NCBI GenBank assembly: GCA_031360885.1
Contig: JANMCC010000094.1
Span: forward strand, 1-64,000
Length of the DNA: 64,000 nt
Source of the DNA: Schlegelella_A sp031360885
GTDB taxonomy: Bacteria; Pseudomonadota; Gammaproteobacteria; Burkholderiales; Burkholderiaceae_C
Direction: 5' to 3'
The position numbers were made by a program, and so were the translations under genes. Position 1 is the first letter of the stretch, and every line of letters begins with the position of its first letter. Positions 1 to 10,055 of the stretch are shown piece by piece. The notes below the pieces were generated by a model. It did no database searches. It was not told the origin of the DNA and saw nothing but the letters and a program-made list of their open reading frames with translations.

Positions 1-269
1 CCGATGCGTATTTCGACGCGGTCGACATGATCAAGGCCGAGCCGAAGAAGAGCTTCGAGATCATGGGCGCCGACGTCAAGCAGAGCGCCGAGGCGTTCGA
101 GAAGAGCTCGGCTTACCTGCGCTGGCAGGACCGCGCCGCGAACCAGAAATTCTTCGCCGGCGAGCATGCGGCGTTCAGCAAGGAGGCGGCCGATCTGCTG
201 CTCGAGGCGGGGATCATCAAGTCGATTCCGGATTTGTCGAAGCTGGCGGATACGCGGTTTTTGAAGTGA
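1..269 (+). CDS. NMT1/THI5-type ABC transporter substrate-binding protein, C-terminal fragment (5' end outside window)
   Basis: The frame is open from base 3 and ends with TGA at 267-269; only the last ~88 residues lie in the window. They match, almost residue for residue, the C-terminus of the complete solute-binding protein encoded on the opposite strand at 335-1282 (shared blocks include RWQDRAANQKFFAGEH and AAFSKEAADLLLE). The product is therefore inferred to be a periplasmic solute-binding protein of the NMT1/TauA-like family feeding an ABC importer. The two paralogues converge tail to tail across a 65-bp gap, so this is an inverted duplication. The start codon and signal peptide cannot be seen. 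Confidence 0.85.
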   Translation, partial: DAYFDAVDMIKAEPKKSFEIMGADVKQSAEAFEKSSAYLRWQDRAANQKFFAGEHAAFSKEAADLLLEAGIIKSIPDLSKLADTRFLK

Positions 270-287
270 GTCTGGATTGCCTCGCCG

Positions 288-330
288 ACCCTCACCCTCA
301 CCCTCTCCCGCAAGCGGGAGAGGGGGCAGG
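288..330. repeat. Palindromic REP-like element between convergent genes
   Basis: A perfect 10-bp inverted repeat (arms CCCTCTCCCG and CGGGAGAGGG, core 301-324) is preceded by CCCTCACC repeats. It fills the gap between the two convergent solute-binding protein genes and could fold into a hairpin on either strand, so it may serve as a bidirectional terminator. The same core is present at 1919-1942 inside hutH, which shows that it is a dispersed repeat and not a one-off terminator. Confidence 0.8.
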
Positions 331-334
331 GAGC

Positions 335-1282
335 TCACTTGATGAACTGGGTGTCGGCCAGCTTCGAAAGGTCGGGGATCGCCTTGATCACACCCACCTC
401 GAGCAGCAGGTCGGCCGCTTCCTTGCTGAAGGCGGCGTGCTCGCCGGCGAAGAACTTCTGGTTGGCGGCGCGGTCCTGCCAGCGCAGGTACTTCTGGCTG
501 TTCTCGAACGCCTCGCCGGTCTGCTTGACGTCGGCGCCCATGATCTCGAAGCTCTTCTTCGGCTCGGCCTTGATCATCTCGACCGCGTCGAAGTAGCCGT
601 CGGCGAGCGCCTTGGCCGCCTTCGGGTTCTCGGCCAGGAACTTCGGGGTGCAGCCGAAGGTGTCCATCACCATCGGGTAGTCGAGCGTGGTGGCGATGAT
701 CTTGCCGGCCTCGGGCTTGGCCCGCACGGCCGAGAGGTAGGGCTCGTAGGTCATCGCCGCGTCGATGCCTTCGGTGCCGGCGATGATCGCGTTGGCGGCC
801 GGCTGCGGCTCGAGGTTGACGATCTTCACGTCCTTGGGCGAGAGGCCGTTCTTCTTCAGCATCCAGGCCAGCGCGAAATAAGGCGAGGTGCCCGGCGGGC
901 TGGCGGCGACGGTCTTGCCCTTCAGGTCGGAGATCTTTGCGATGCCGGGCTTGACCACCATGCCGTCGGCGCCGTAGCTCTTGTCGAGCTGGAAGATCTG
1001 CGTGGTGGTCACGCCGGCGGCGTTCCAGCCGACCCACGTCTCCACCGTGGTCGCGGCGCACTGCACGTCGCCCGAGGCGATCGCCAGGTGGCGGTCCTTC
1101 TGCGGGATCTTCTTGATCGTCACATCGAGGCCATGCTTCTTGAAGAGGCCGGCTTCCTTCGCGAGCGTCAGCGGCGCGAAGCCGGTCCAGCCGGAGATGC
1201 CGATCGCGACCTTGGTTTCCTGGGCTTGGGCCAGGCCGGTCACGGCCGCGGCAGCGGCCAGGGCGATCAGGTGCTTTTTCAT
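335..1282 (-). CDS. NMT1/TauA-like ABC transporter substrate-binding protein, last gene of the hutUH operon
   Basis: About 315 residues. An N-terminal Sec signal peptide (MKKHLIALAAAAAVTGLAQAQ) is followed by a periplasmic NMT1/THI5-type binding fold with family features such as ISGWTGFAPLTLAKEAGLFKKHG and a mid-protein TVAASPPGTSPY loop. The ATG at 1282 is chosen because AAAGGA lies 6 bp upstream; a TTG at 1297 would precede that Shine-Dalgarno. The gene follows hutH by 29 bp on the same strand, which suggests uptake of histidine, urocanate or a related imidazole. That substrate is an inference from context: the family also binds sulfonates, nitrate and thiamine precursors. No permease or ATPase gene lies beside it in the window. 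Confidence 0.85.
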   Translation of the reverse strand: MKKHLIALAAAAAVTGLAQAQETKVAIGISGWTGFAPLTLAKEAGLFKKHGLDVTIKKIPQKDRHLAIASGDVQCAATTVETWVGWNAAGVTTTQIFQLDKSYGADGMVVKPGIAKISDLKGKTVAASPPGTSPYFALAWMLKKNGLSPKDVKIVNLEPQPAANAIIAGTEGIDAAMTYEPYLSAVRAKPEAGKIIATTLDYPMVMDTFGCTPKFLAENPKAAKALADGYFDAVEMIKAEPKKSFEIMGADVKQTGEAFENSQKYLRWQDRAANQKFFAGEHAAFSKEAADLLLEVGVIKAIPDLSKLADTQFIK

Positions 1283-1311
1283 GGAGATCCTTTGCAACGG
1301 TTTGGAGGAAT

Positions 1312-2912
1312 TCAGGCCGGATACCAGAGGGCCGGAAGCCCGGGGAGGATTCGCAAGACGCGCGCCAGCGAGCCGTCGTGCACCAGCGCGGTCGCGCTCT
1401 CGATGTCGGGCGCCAGGTAGCGGTCGGTCGGCATCGCCGGGCAGCGCTCGCGCAGCAGCGCATGCGCCGACTCTAGCGCGGCCGAGCTGGCGAGGGGACG
1501 CAGGAATTCCACCCCCTGTGCGGCCGCCAGCAGCTCGATGCCGAGGATGTGCGCGGTGTTGGCGATCATCGGCTGCAGCCGCCTCGCCGCGAAGGTCGCC
1601 ATCGAGACGTGGTCTTCCTGGTTGGCGCTGGTCGGCAGGCTGTCGACGCTTGCCGGGTGGGCGAACGACTTGTTCTCGCTGGCGAGCGCCGCGGCGGTGA
1701 CGTGGGCGATCATGAAGCCGCTGTTCAGGCCCGGGTCGCCGGTGAGGAAGGGCGGCAGGCGCGAGACGCCGGCGTCGATCAGCATCGCGATCCGCCGCTC
1801 GGCGATCGCACCGACCTCGGCGATGGCGAGGGCCATCGCGTCGGCGGCGAGAGCCACCGGCTCGGCGTGGAAGTTGCCGCCGGAGACGATCTGGTCGGCG
1901 CCGCCACCCTCACCCCGGCCCTCTCCCGCAAGCGGGAGAGGGAGCGCGCCGGTACTGCCGGCGAACACCAGCGGGTTGTCCGTCACCGCATTCGCCTCCC
2001 GCACAAGCACCAGAGCGGCGTGCCTGAGCGAGTCGAGGCACGCGCCCACCACCTGCGGCTGGCAGCGCAGGCTGTACGGGTCCTGCACCCGGTCGTCGCC
2101 TTCGAGATGCGAGCGGCGAATCTCGCTGCCCGCGAGCAAGGCGCGGTAGTACTGGGCGACGTCGATCTGGCCCGGCTGGCCGCGCAGCAGGTGGATGCGC
2201 GGGTCGAACGGCCCGTCGCTGCCGCGCGCCGCGTCGACCGTCATCGCGCCGATGACGAGTGCCGCCTCGAGCACCGGCTCGAACGCGAGCAGGGCGTGCA
2301 GCGCCAGCGCGGTCGAGACCTGCGTGCCATTGATCAGGGCCAGGCCCTCCTTGGCTTCGAGCGTCAGCGGCGCGATGCCGGCGGCGCGCAGCACCGGCGC
2401 GGCCGGGACGCGCGTGCCCTCGACGAGCATCTCGCCCTCGCCGGTCAAGGCCAGCGTCATGTGCGCCAGCGGCGCCAGGTCGCCCGACGCGCCGACCGAG
2501 CCCTGCGCCGGCACGTACGGCACGAGGCCGGCGTTGTGCGCCGCGACCAGCGTGTCGATCACTTCCTCGCGCACGCCGGAGTGGCCGCGCGCCAGGCTCG
2601 CTGCCTTGAGCGCGAGCATCAGCCGCACCACCGGCGGCTGCAGCGGCTCGCCGACGCCCACCGAGTGCGAGCGGATCAGGTTCATCTGCAGCGTCGCCAG
2701 CTGGTCGGCCTCGATCCGGGTGCTGGCGAGCTTGCCGAAGCCGGTATTGACGCCGTAGACCGGCGCCGCCCCCTTGGCCGCGCGCTGAACGATCGCCGCG
2801 CTCGCGCGAATGGCAGAGCGCGACGCGGATGCCAGCGTCAGCTCGACGCCGCCGGCGTGGATCGCCTGCAGGACGTCGAGGGTCAGCCGGCCAGGGTGAA
2901 TTTCGAGAGGCA

Positions 2913-2913
<1 letters not shown>
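1312..2913 (-). CDS. hutH: Histidine ammonia-lyase with a repeat-encoded insertion
   Basis: About 533 residues. Deaminates L-histidine to urocanate, the first step of histidine degradation in the cytoplasm. The MIO-forming Ala-Ser-Gly triad is at residues 142-144 (GSVGASGDLAPLAHM), the usual position. Other family blocks are YGVNTGFGKL, NGTQVSTA and SGGNFHAEP. Its ATG overlaps the hutU stop (TGATG), so the two are translationally coupled. Oddity: between NPLVFA and SGGNFHAEP there are about 18 extra residues (roughly 321-339, ALPLPLAGEGRGEGG) encoded by a dispersed palindromic repeat. All catalytic motifs remain, so the enzyme is probably active, with the insert forming a surface loop. Confidence 0.96.
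1906..1950. repeat. REP-like palindrome inserted in frame in hutH
   Basis: The core at 1919-1942 is identical to the intergenic element at 301-324 (arms CCCTCTCCCG/CGGGAGAGGG) and is again preceded by a CCCTCACC-type lead-in. It lies within the hutH reading frame without disrupting it and encodes a Pro/Leu/Gly-rich stretch that the HutH family normally lacks. Confidence 0.85.
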
Positions 2914-4604
<1,691 letters not shown>

Positions 4605-4645
4605 GGCGGCTCCCGCAGGCGATGCTGGCAACGGCCGCAACTCTA

Positions 4646-4659
4646 CTTGTCTAGACAAG
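4646..4659. promoter_or_regulatory. HutC operator in the divergent hutU/hutC promoter region
   Basis: CTTGTCTAGACAAG is a perfect 14-bp palindrome of the form CTTGT-N4-ACAAG, like the GntR/HutC sites described in proteobacterial hut promoters. A degenerate second copy (CTTAGGCAAG, 4660-4669) follows. The site lies 41 bp upstream of the hutU ATG and 21 bp upstream of hutC, so one site could repress both transcripts, released by urocanate as in other HutC systems. Binding is inferred. Confidence 0.8.
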
Positions 4660-4680
4660 CTTAGGCAAGTAGGATGAAGC

Positions 4681-5406
4681 ATGGCTGTCGCTGCCCTCGC
4701 CGAAGCGCCGCTGGCGCCCTACGCCCGCGTCAAGAAGCATCTCAAGGCAGGTCTCGCCGCCGGCCGCTGGACGCCCGGCGCGCTGATGCCTTCGGAGGCC
4801 GAGCTGGTGGCCGAGTTCGGCGTCAGCCGGATGACGGTCAACCGGGCGCTGCGCGAGCTCCGCGCCGAGGGCCTGGTCGACCGCTCGCAGGGCATAGGCA
4901 CCTTCGCCGCCCAGCCCTACCGCCTCTCTTCCACCCTGACGATTCGCGACCTGCACGAGGAGATCGAGGCGCGCGGCCACCGCCACCATGCCGAGGTGCA
5001 CCTGAAGCGCGAGGAGCGGGCGCCACGCGAGCTCGCCGAGCGGCTCGGCCTCGAAACCGGTGCGCCCGTGTTCCATTCGCTGATCGTCCACCACGACAAC
5101 GGCGTGCCGCTGCAATGCGAGGATCGCTACGTCAACCCGGCGTGCGCTCCCGGCTACCTGCAGGTCGACTTCACCCGGACCACGCCCACTCACTACCTGC
5201 TCGAGGTCGCGCCGTTCTGGGAGGCGCAGTTCGCGATCGAAGCGAGCGCGCCGACCGAAAAGGAAGCGCGCCTGCTCGGCATCGCTCCGGCCGACCCGTG
5301 CCTCGTCGTCGTCCGCCGTACCGTCAGCCGTGGCGTGCCGATCACGATCGCGCGGCTGGTCCATCCCGGCGCGCGCTACCAGCTCGAAGCCAGCTTCAGC
5401 CCGTGA
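4681..5406 (+). CDS. hutC: Histidine utilisation repressor, GntR family
   Basis: About 241 residues. An N-terminal winged helix-turn-helix (roughly residues 10-75, including MPSEAELVAEFGVSRMTVNRAL) is followed by a UTRA ligand-binding domain (about 95-235, with FHSLIVHHDNGVPLQCEDRYV). HutC proteins repress hut genes and are induced by urocanate. ATG 4681 is used, with AGTAGGA 7 bp upstream; an ATG at 4674 is in another frame. The stop overlaps the GTG of hutD. First gene of hutCDIGF, with its presumed operator directly upstream, so autoregulation is likely. Confidence 0.95.
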   Translation: MAVAALAEAPLAPYARVKKHLKAGLAAGRWTPGALMPSEAELVAEFGVSRMTVNRALRELRAEGLVDRSQGIGTFAAQPYRLSSTLTIRDLHEEIEARGHRHHAEVHLKREERAPRELAERLGLETGAPVFHSLIVHHDNGVPLQCEDRYVNPACAPGYLQVDFTRTTPTHYLLEVAPFWEAQFAIEASAPTEKEARLLGIAPADPCLVVVRRTVSRGVPITIARLVHPGARYQLEASFSP

Positions 5407-5981
5407 CGCCGCGCCTCGTTTCCCTCGCCGCCACGCCGCCGCAGCCCTGGCGCAACGGCGGCGGCGTCACCCGCGAGCTGCTCGCCTGGCCCGAAACCGC
5501 TGGCTGGCGCGTGCGCGTCAGCGTCGCCGAGATCGAGGCCGACGGTCCGTTTTCCAGCTTTCCCGGCGTCTCGCGCTGGTTCGTCGTGCTCGAAGGCGGC
5601 GGCGTGGCGCTGACGATCGACGGCGCCGAGCAGATCCGCCGCGCCGGCGATCCGCCGCTGGCGTTCCCGGGCGAAGCGAGCGTCGCCTGCCGGCTGCTGC
5701 GCGGCCCGAGCCGCGACCTGAACCTGATGCTGCGCGAGGCGGCAGGCACGATGCAGGCGGTGGCGGCGGGCGAGGCCTGGTCGCCTCGCATGCGCCAGTG
5801 CGGGCTGTATGCGCACGTCGCCGGCCGCTGTGTCGCCGATGGCGAGGCGGTGGACGTGGCCGCCGAAAGCCTCGCCTGGTTCGCTGCCGCCCCCGGTGCC
5901 CTCGCCTTCCACCCTCGCGCCGCGTCTCCCGGCCCGTCCGGCTGGTGGCTGGCCGCCGACGCCCAGGAGGCCGACGCGTGA
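5403..5981 (+). CDS. hutD: HutD family protein
   Basis: About 192 residues, GTG start overlapping the hutC stop (GTGA). HutD is a small bicupin-like protein found in many proteobacterial hut operons. Its exact role is unclear; in Pseudomonas it has been proposed to limit over-activity of the pathway. Visible family features are the N-terminal PQPWRNGGGVTRELLAWP and FSSFPGVSRWFVVLEGGG. Its stop overlaps the GTG of hutI. The family assignment is secure; the mechanism is not. Confidence 0.9.
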   Translation: MTPRLVSLAATPPQPWRNGGGVTRELLAWPETAGWRVRVSVAEIEADGPFSSFPGVSRWFVVLEGGGVALTIDGAEQIRRAGDPPLAFPGEASVACRLLRGPSRDLNLMLREAAGTMQAVAAGEAWSPRMRQCGLYAHVAGRCVADGEAVDVAAESLAWFAAAPGALAFHPRAASPGPSGWWLAADAQEADA

Positions 5982-7186
5982 GAACCCTCTGGCGCAACGC
6001 CCAACTCGTCACCCTTGCCGAAGCCAACGGCTGGGGCTTCATCCGCCGCGGCGCGCTGGTCGTCGACGACGAGACGCTGCGCTGGGTCGGCTCCGACGCC
6101 GACCTGCCGGCCGGTCTCACGGTCGACGCCGAGCACCATCTCGACGGCGAGCTGGTCACGCCCGGCCTGGTCGATTGCCACACCCACCTCGTCTACGGCG
6201 GCCAGCGGGCGCGCGAGTTCGAGCTGCGCCTCGAAGGCGCGAGCTACGAGGACATCGCCAACGCCGGCGGCGGCATCCGCTCGACCGTCGCCGCCACCCG
6301 CGCCGCCGGCGACGGCGCCCTCTTCTATTCCGCGCGCCTGCGCGCCCTGGCGCTGATGGCCGAGGGCGTGACCAGCCTGGAGATCAAGTCGGGCTACGGC
6401 CTCTCTGCCCTGCACGAGGCGCGCTGCCTGCGCGTCGCCCGCCGCCTCGGCGAGGAGCTGGCGCTGACGGTGCGCACCACCTGTCTCTCGGCGCATGCCC
6501 TGCCGCCGGAATTCGAAGGCCGGGCCGACGACTACATCGCCGCGGTCTGCGCCTGGCTGCCCTCGCTCCATGCGGAGAAGCTGGTCGACGCGGTCGACGC
6601 GTTCTGCGAGCGCATCGCCTTCACCCCGGCGCAGACCCGGCGCGTGTTCGAGACCGCGCACGCCCTCGGCCTGCCGGTGAAGCTGCATGCCGAGCAGCTC
6701 AGCGACAGCGGCGGCGCGGCGCTCGCCGCCGAATTCGGCGCGCTCTCGTGCGAGCACCTCGAGTTCCTGAGCGAGGCCGGCGTGCAGGCGATGGCCAAGG
6801 CTGGCAGCGTCGCCGTGCTCCTGCCTGGCGCCTACTACTTCCTGCGCGAGACCCAGCTTCCGCCGGTCGCCGCGCTGCGCGCCGCCGGCGTGCCGATCGC
6901 CATCGCCACCGACCACAACCCGGGCTCGTCGCCGACGCTTTCGCCGCTGCTGATGCTCAACATGGCCTGCACGCTGTTTCGCCTCACGCCGGAGGAGGCC
7001 TTGCGCGGCATGACGGTGAACGCGGCGCGCGCGCTCGACCTGCGCGACCGGGGAACGCTCGCGGCCGGGCGGCGCGCCGACTTCGTCGCCTGGAACGTCG
7101 AGCATCCGAACGAGCTCTCCTACTGGTTCGGCCACAACCCGTGCGCGCGGGTGATCGCCGGCGGCAAGGAAAGGAGCGCGGAGTGA
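5978..7186 (+). CDS. hutI: Imidazolonepropionase
   Basis: About 402 residues. Opens the ring of imidazolone propionate to give formiminoglutamate. Member of the metal-dependent amidohydrolases: VDCHTHLVYGGQRAREFE holds the metal-binding HxH, followed by GGGIRSTV, EIKSGYGL, KLHAEQLSDSGG and the metal-site aspartate in IATDHNPGSSPT. The GTG at 5978 is chosen because CAGGAGG ends 7 bp upstream and it overlaps the hutD stop. The stop overlaps the GTG of hutG, continuing the tightly coupled operon. Confidence 0.96.
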   Translation: MRTLWRNAQLVTLAEANGWGFIRRGALVVDDETLRWVGSDADLPAGLTVDAEHHLDGELVTPGLVDCHTHLVYGGQRAREFELRLEGASYEDIANAGGGIRSTVAATRAAGDGALFYSARLRALALMAEGVTSLEIKSGYGLSALHEARCLRVARRLGEELALTVRTTCLSAHALPPEFEGRADDYIAAVCAWLPSLHAEKLVDAVDAFCERIAFTPAQTRRVFETAHALGLPVKLHAEQLSDSGGAALAAEFGALSCEHLEFLSEAGVQAMAKAGSVAVLLPGAYYFLRETQLPPVAALRAAGVPIAIATDHNPGSSPTLSPLLMLNMACTLFRLTPEEALRGMTVNAARALDLRDRGTLAAGRRADFVAWNVEHPNELSYWFGHNPCARVIAGGKERSAE

Positions 7187-7983
7187 GCGAGACGGTGTCG
7201 ACGCTGCGGCGCGGCACGACGCCGCTCCTGATCAGCCTGCCGCACGTCGGCACCGAGATTCCGGAGTCGCTGCAGGCGCGGCTGGTCGAGCGCGCGCTGG
7301 CCGTCGAAGACACCGACTGGCACCTCGAGCCGCTCTACGCCTTCGCCCGCGAGCTCGGCGCCGGCATGCTGGTGCCGCGCCATTCGCGCTACGTGATCGA
7401 CCTCAACCGGCCGCCCGAGAACACGCCGATGTATGCCGGCGCGAACAACACCGAGCTCGTGCCGACCCGCTTCTTCACCGGCGAGCCGCTCTACCGCTCG
7501 CCCGCCGCCGACGAGAAGGCCGAGATCGATCGCCGCCGCGCCGCCTACTGGCAGCCTTACCACGCGGCGCTCGACGCCGAGCTCGCGCGACTGAAGGCCG
7601 AGCACGGCCACGCCATCCTCTGGGACGGGCACAGCATCCGGTCGGAGCTGCCGTGGCTGTTCGAGGGGCGCCTCCCGGACCTGAACATCGGCACCGCCGG
7701 CGGCACGAGCTGCGCGCCTGCTCTGCGCTCCGCGCTCATGGGCGTGCTCGACCGGCAGCGCGACTTCAGCCACGTCACCGACGGCCGCTTCAAGGGCGGC
7801 CACATCACCCGCCACTACGGCCGGCCGCAGCAAGGCGTCCACGCGATCCAGCTCGAGATGTGCTGGTCGTGCTACATGGCCGAGGAGCCGCCCTTCGTCA
7901 TCGACCCCGCCAGGGCGAAGCGCCTGGAGCCCGTGCTGCGCGACCTGCTCCAGGCCACGCTCGACTGGAAGCCCGATGCCTGA
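7183..7983 (+). CDS. hutG: N-formylglutamate deformylase (amidohydrolase)
   Basis: About 266 residues. Hydrolyses N-formyl-L-glutamate to formate and glutamate, the last step of the five-step pathway. Motifs of the FGase family: LISLPHVGTEIP, DTDWHLE, YVIDLNRPPENTPMY, LWDGHSI, GGHITRHYG and QLEMCW. GTG at 7183 overlaps the hutI stop, and AAGGAAAGGAG lies upstream. The 3' end overlaps hutF by 8 bp. Its pairing with hutF marks the formylglutamate branch and not the one-step formiminoglutamase branch. Confidence 0.95.
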   Translation: MSETVSTLRRGTTPLLISLPHVGTEIPESLQARLVERALAVEDTDWHLEPLYAFARELGAGMLVPRHSRYVIDLNRPPENTPMYAGANNTELVPTRFFTGEPLYRSPAADEKAEIDRRRAAYWQPYHAALDAELARLKAEHGHAILWDGHSIRSELPWLFEGRLPDLNIGTAGGTSCAPALRSALMGVLDRQRDFSHVTDGRFKGGHITRHYGRPQQGVHAIQLEMCWSCYMAEEPPFVIDPARAKRLEPVLRDLLQATLDWKPDA

Positions 7984-9352
7984 GGCCGCGCTCCTCTGGG
8001 CGCCGCTGGCGTGGACGCCCGCGGGCTGGCGCGAGCAGGTCGTGCTGCGCGCCGGCAGCGACGGTCGCTGGGCCGAGGTCACGCCGGGCGTCGCCGCGCC
8101 GCCGCCAGGCGCGACCGTGCTCGCCGGCCCGCTGCTGCCGGGCCTGGTCAACGCGCACAGCCATGCCTTCCAGCGCGCCTTCGCCGGCCACGCCGAGCGG
8201 CGCGAGGCGGCGAGCGACGACTTCTGGTCGTGGCGGGACCGGATGTACCGCGTGGCCCTGCGCATCTCGCCGGCGCAGATGCGCGATGTCGCGGCCCAGC
8301 TCTACGTCGAGCTGCTGAAGGGCGGATACACCCAGGTCTGCGAATTCCATTACCTGCAGCACGACGTCGACGGCCAGCCCTACGCCGACCCGCTCGAGAT
8401 GTCGTGGGCGCTCGCCGATGCCGCTGCGGAAACCGGCATCGGCCTGACCCTGCTGCCGGTGCTGTACGAGCGCGCCGGCTTCACGACAGCGCTGCGCAGC
8501 GACCAGCGGCGTTTCCGGACTTCGGCCGAGCAGGTCTGGCGGGCGGCGGCCGAGATCGGCGCGATCCGCCGGCCGGGCGTCAACGCCGGCCTGGCGATCC
8601 ATTCGCTGCGCGCCGCCCTGCCCGACTCGATCGCCGAGCTGCGGCGGCGCGCCGAGGGCTTTGCCGGGCCGATCCACATCCATGTCGCCGAGCAGACCGC
8701 CGAGGTCGACGACTGCGTCAAGACCACGGGCGCTCGGCCGATCGAATGGCTGATGCGCGAAGGCCTGCTCGACGCGCGCTGGCAGCTCGTGCACGCCACG
8801 CACACCGTGCCGGCCGAGATCGACGCCGTGGCGCGCAGCGGCGCCGGCGTCGTGCTCTGCCCCAGCACCGAAGCGAACCTCGGCGACGGCCTGGCCGATG
8901 TTCCGGGCTGGCTGGCCGCCGGCGTGCCGCTGACGATCGGCTCCGACAGCCACGTCGGCCGCGACTGGCGCGAGGAGCTGCGCTGGCTCGAATACGGCCA
9001 GCGCCTGGCGCGGCGCCAACGCAACGTCGCCGCCGCGCCCGAGTCCGGCCAGCCTTCGACCGCAGAGCACCTGTTCGCGCGCACCCTCGCCGGCAGTGCA
9101 GCGGCGGCGGGCGAGCCTGCCTGGGGCCTGATGTCGGGAGCACGTGCCGACGCGGTCGTCGTCGATCCGCAGGAAGACGCGCTGCTCGGCCTGGCGCCGC
9201 GACAGACGCTCGATGCCCTGCTGTTCTCCAGCCCTGGGCGCAGCTGGCGCGACGTGATGGTCGCCGGGCGCTGGGTGATCCGGGATCGGGTTCACGCGCA
9301 CGCGGCACGGATCGCGCAGCGCTTCTCCTCCACGATGCGCGTGCTCGAATGA
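7976..9352 (+). CDS. hutF: Formimidoylglutamate deiminase
   Basis: About 458 residues. Deiminates formiminoglutamate to N-formylglutamate plus ammonia, supplying HutG. Amidohydrolase superfamily: NAHSHAFQRAFAGHAE (metal HxH), CEFHYLQHDVDG, HIHVAEQTAEVDDC, HATHTVPAE and GSDSHVGRDWREELRWLEY are all present. The ATG overlaps the end of hutG. Last gene of hutCDIGF, 38 bp from the convergent PAP2 gene; no strong terminator is visible in that gap. Confidence 0.95.
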   Translation: MPEAALLWAPLAWTPAGWREQVVLRAGSDGRWAEVTPGVAAPPPGATVLAGPLLPGLVNAHSHAFQRAFAGHAERREAASDDFWSWRDRMYRVALRISPAQMRDVAAQLYVELLKGGYTQVCEFHYLQHDVDGQPYADPLEMSWALADAAAETGIGLTLLPVLYERAGFTTALRSDQRRFRTSAEQVWRAAAEIGAIRRPGVNAGLAIHSLRAALPDSIAELRRRAEGFAGPIHIHVAEQTAEVDDCVKTTGARPIEWLMREGLLDARWQLVHATHTVPAEIDAVARSGAGVVLCPSTEANLGDGLADVPGWLAAGVPLTIGSDSHVGRDWREELRWLEYGQRLARRQRNVAAAPESGQPSTAEHLFARTLAGSAAAAGEPAWGLMSGARADAVVVDPQEDALLGLAPRQTLDALLFSSPGRSWRDVMVAGRWVIRDRVHAHAARIAQRFSSTMRVLE

Positions 9353-9390
9353 AATCAGCCGCCTGCGCGCCGTTCAGGCGATCCGGGCGG

Positions 9391-10017
9391 TCAGAAGTTC
9401 TTCTTCCAGCCCACGGTCACTCCCCGGGGCAAGAGGCCTACCGAGATCGAAGAGCTCCTGTCGTGTGCATAGACGCCGATCGCGGTGCCGATCGCCAGGC
9501 TCGCCAGCACGTCGGTCTGCCAGTGGCCGCGGACCTTGACCCGCGCGATCGCGTCGTAGACCGGAAGCAGCTCGAGCGCCCAGACCGCCGGGTGCTCGCC
9601 TGCGTACTCGAGCACCAGGGGGGTGACGGCAGTGCTGATCAACATCACCTCGCCGCTCGGGAAGCTCTTGTTGCCGTGCCCCTGGAACCAGCGGTTCGGG
9701 TTGTCTGTTTCCGAGGGTCGGATCCGGGAGAAGGTGAGCTTCATCGCCTCCGAAGTGACTGCGCCGATGGCCATCGCGTCGACCGACTGCCAGAGGGTGC
9801 GACCGAACCGATCGTCGCTGCCCTCCCACAAGGCGCCGCCCAGGACGAGCAGGATCGTGCTGTTCTCCAGCAGGAGCTGGTTGCTTCGCTTCCAGATGCC
9901 GCTGTCGTCGAAGCGGACCCGGTGGTCGATTCCACCGGCGCGCGCCGGTGACGCCTGGGCGGCCAGGAAGACGCCGAGGACAACAACTGCAAGAACGCGG
10001 AGGGGGGACCGGAACAC
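9391..10017 (-). CDS. PAP2-superfamily phosphatase-like protein with altered signature
   Basis: About 208 residues. A signal peptide or N-terminal anchor (VLAVVVLGVFLAAQASPARA) precedes a PAP2 domain. The three PAP2 motifs can be traced: KLTFSRIRP for KX6RP, SFPSGE where the family has PSGH, and ARVKVRGHWQTD for SRX5HX3D. The first and third keep their Arg, His and Asp; the second has Glu for the conserved His and the third Ala for Ser. Such enzymes dephosphorylate lipid phosphates in the membrane or periplasm; activity here is uncertain. The GTG at 10017 is chosen for the signal peptide, but AAGGAG lies rather far upstream (~18 bp), so the start is tentative. Confidence 0.75.
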   Translation of the reverse strand: MFRSPLRVLAVVVLGVFLAAQASPARAGGIDHRVRFDDSGIWKRSNQLLLENSTILLVLGGALWEGSDDRFGRTLWQSVDAMAIGAVTSEAMKLTFSRIRPSETDNPNRWFQGHGNKSFPSGEVMLISTAVTPLVLEYAGEHPAVWALELLPVYDAIARVKVRGHWQTDVLASLAIGTAIGVYAHDRSSSISVGLLPRGVTVGWKKNF

Positions 10018-10055
10018 GATCCGAGTCTGCGGGCGGCTCCTTAAGCGGGACTTAA

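Noticed and set aside
1283..1297. TTG start at 1297 for the solute-binding protein
   Set aside because: The Shine-Dalgarno AAAGGA lies downstream of it and the signal peptide begins properly at the ATG at 1282.
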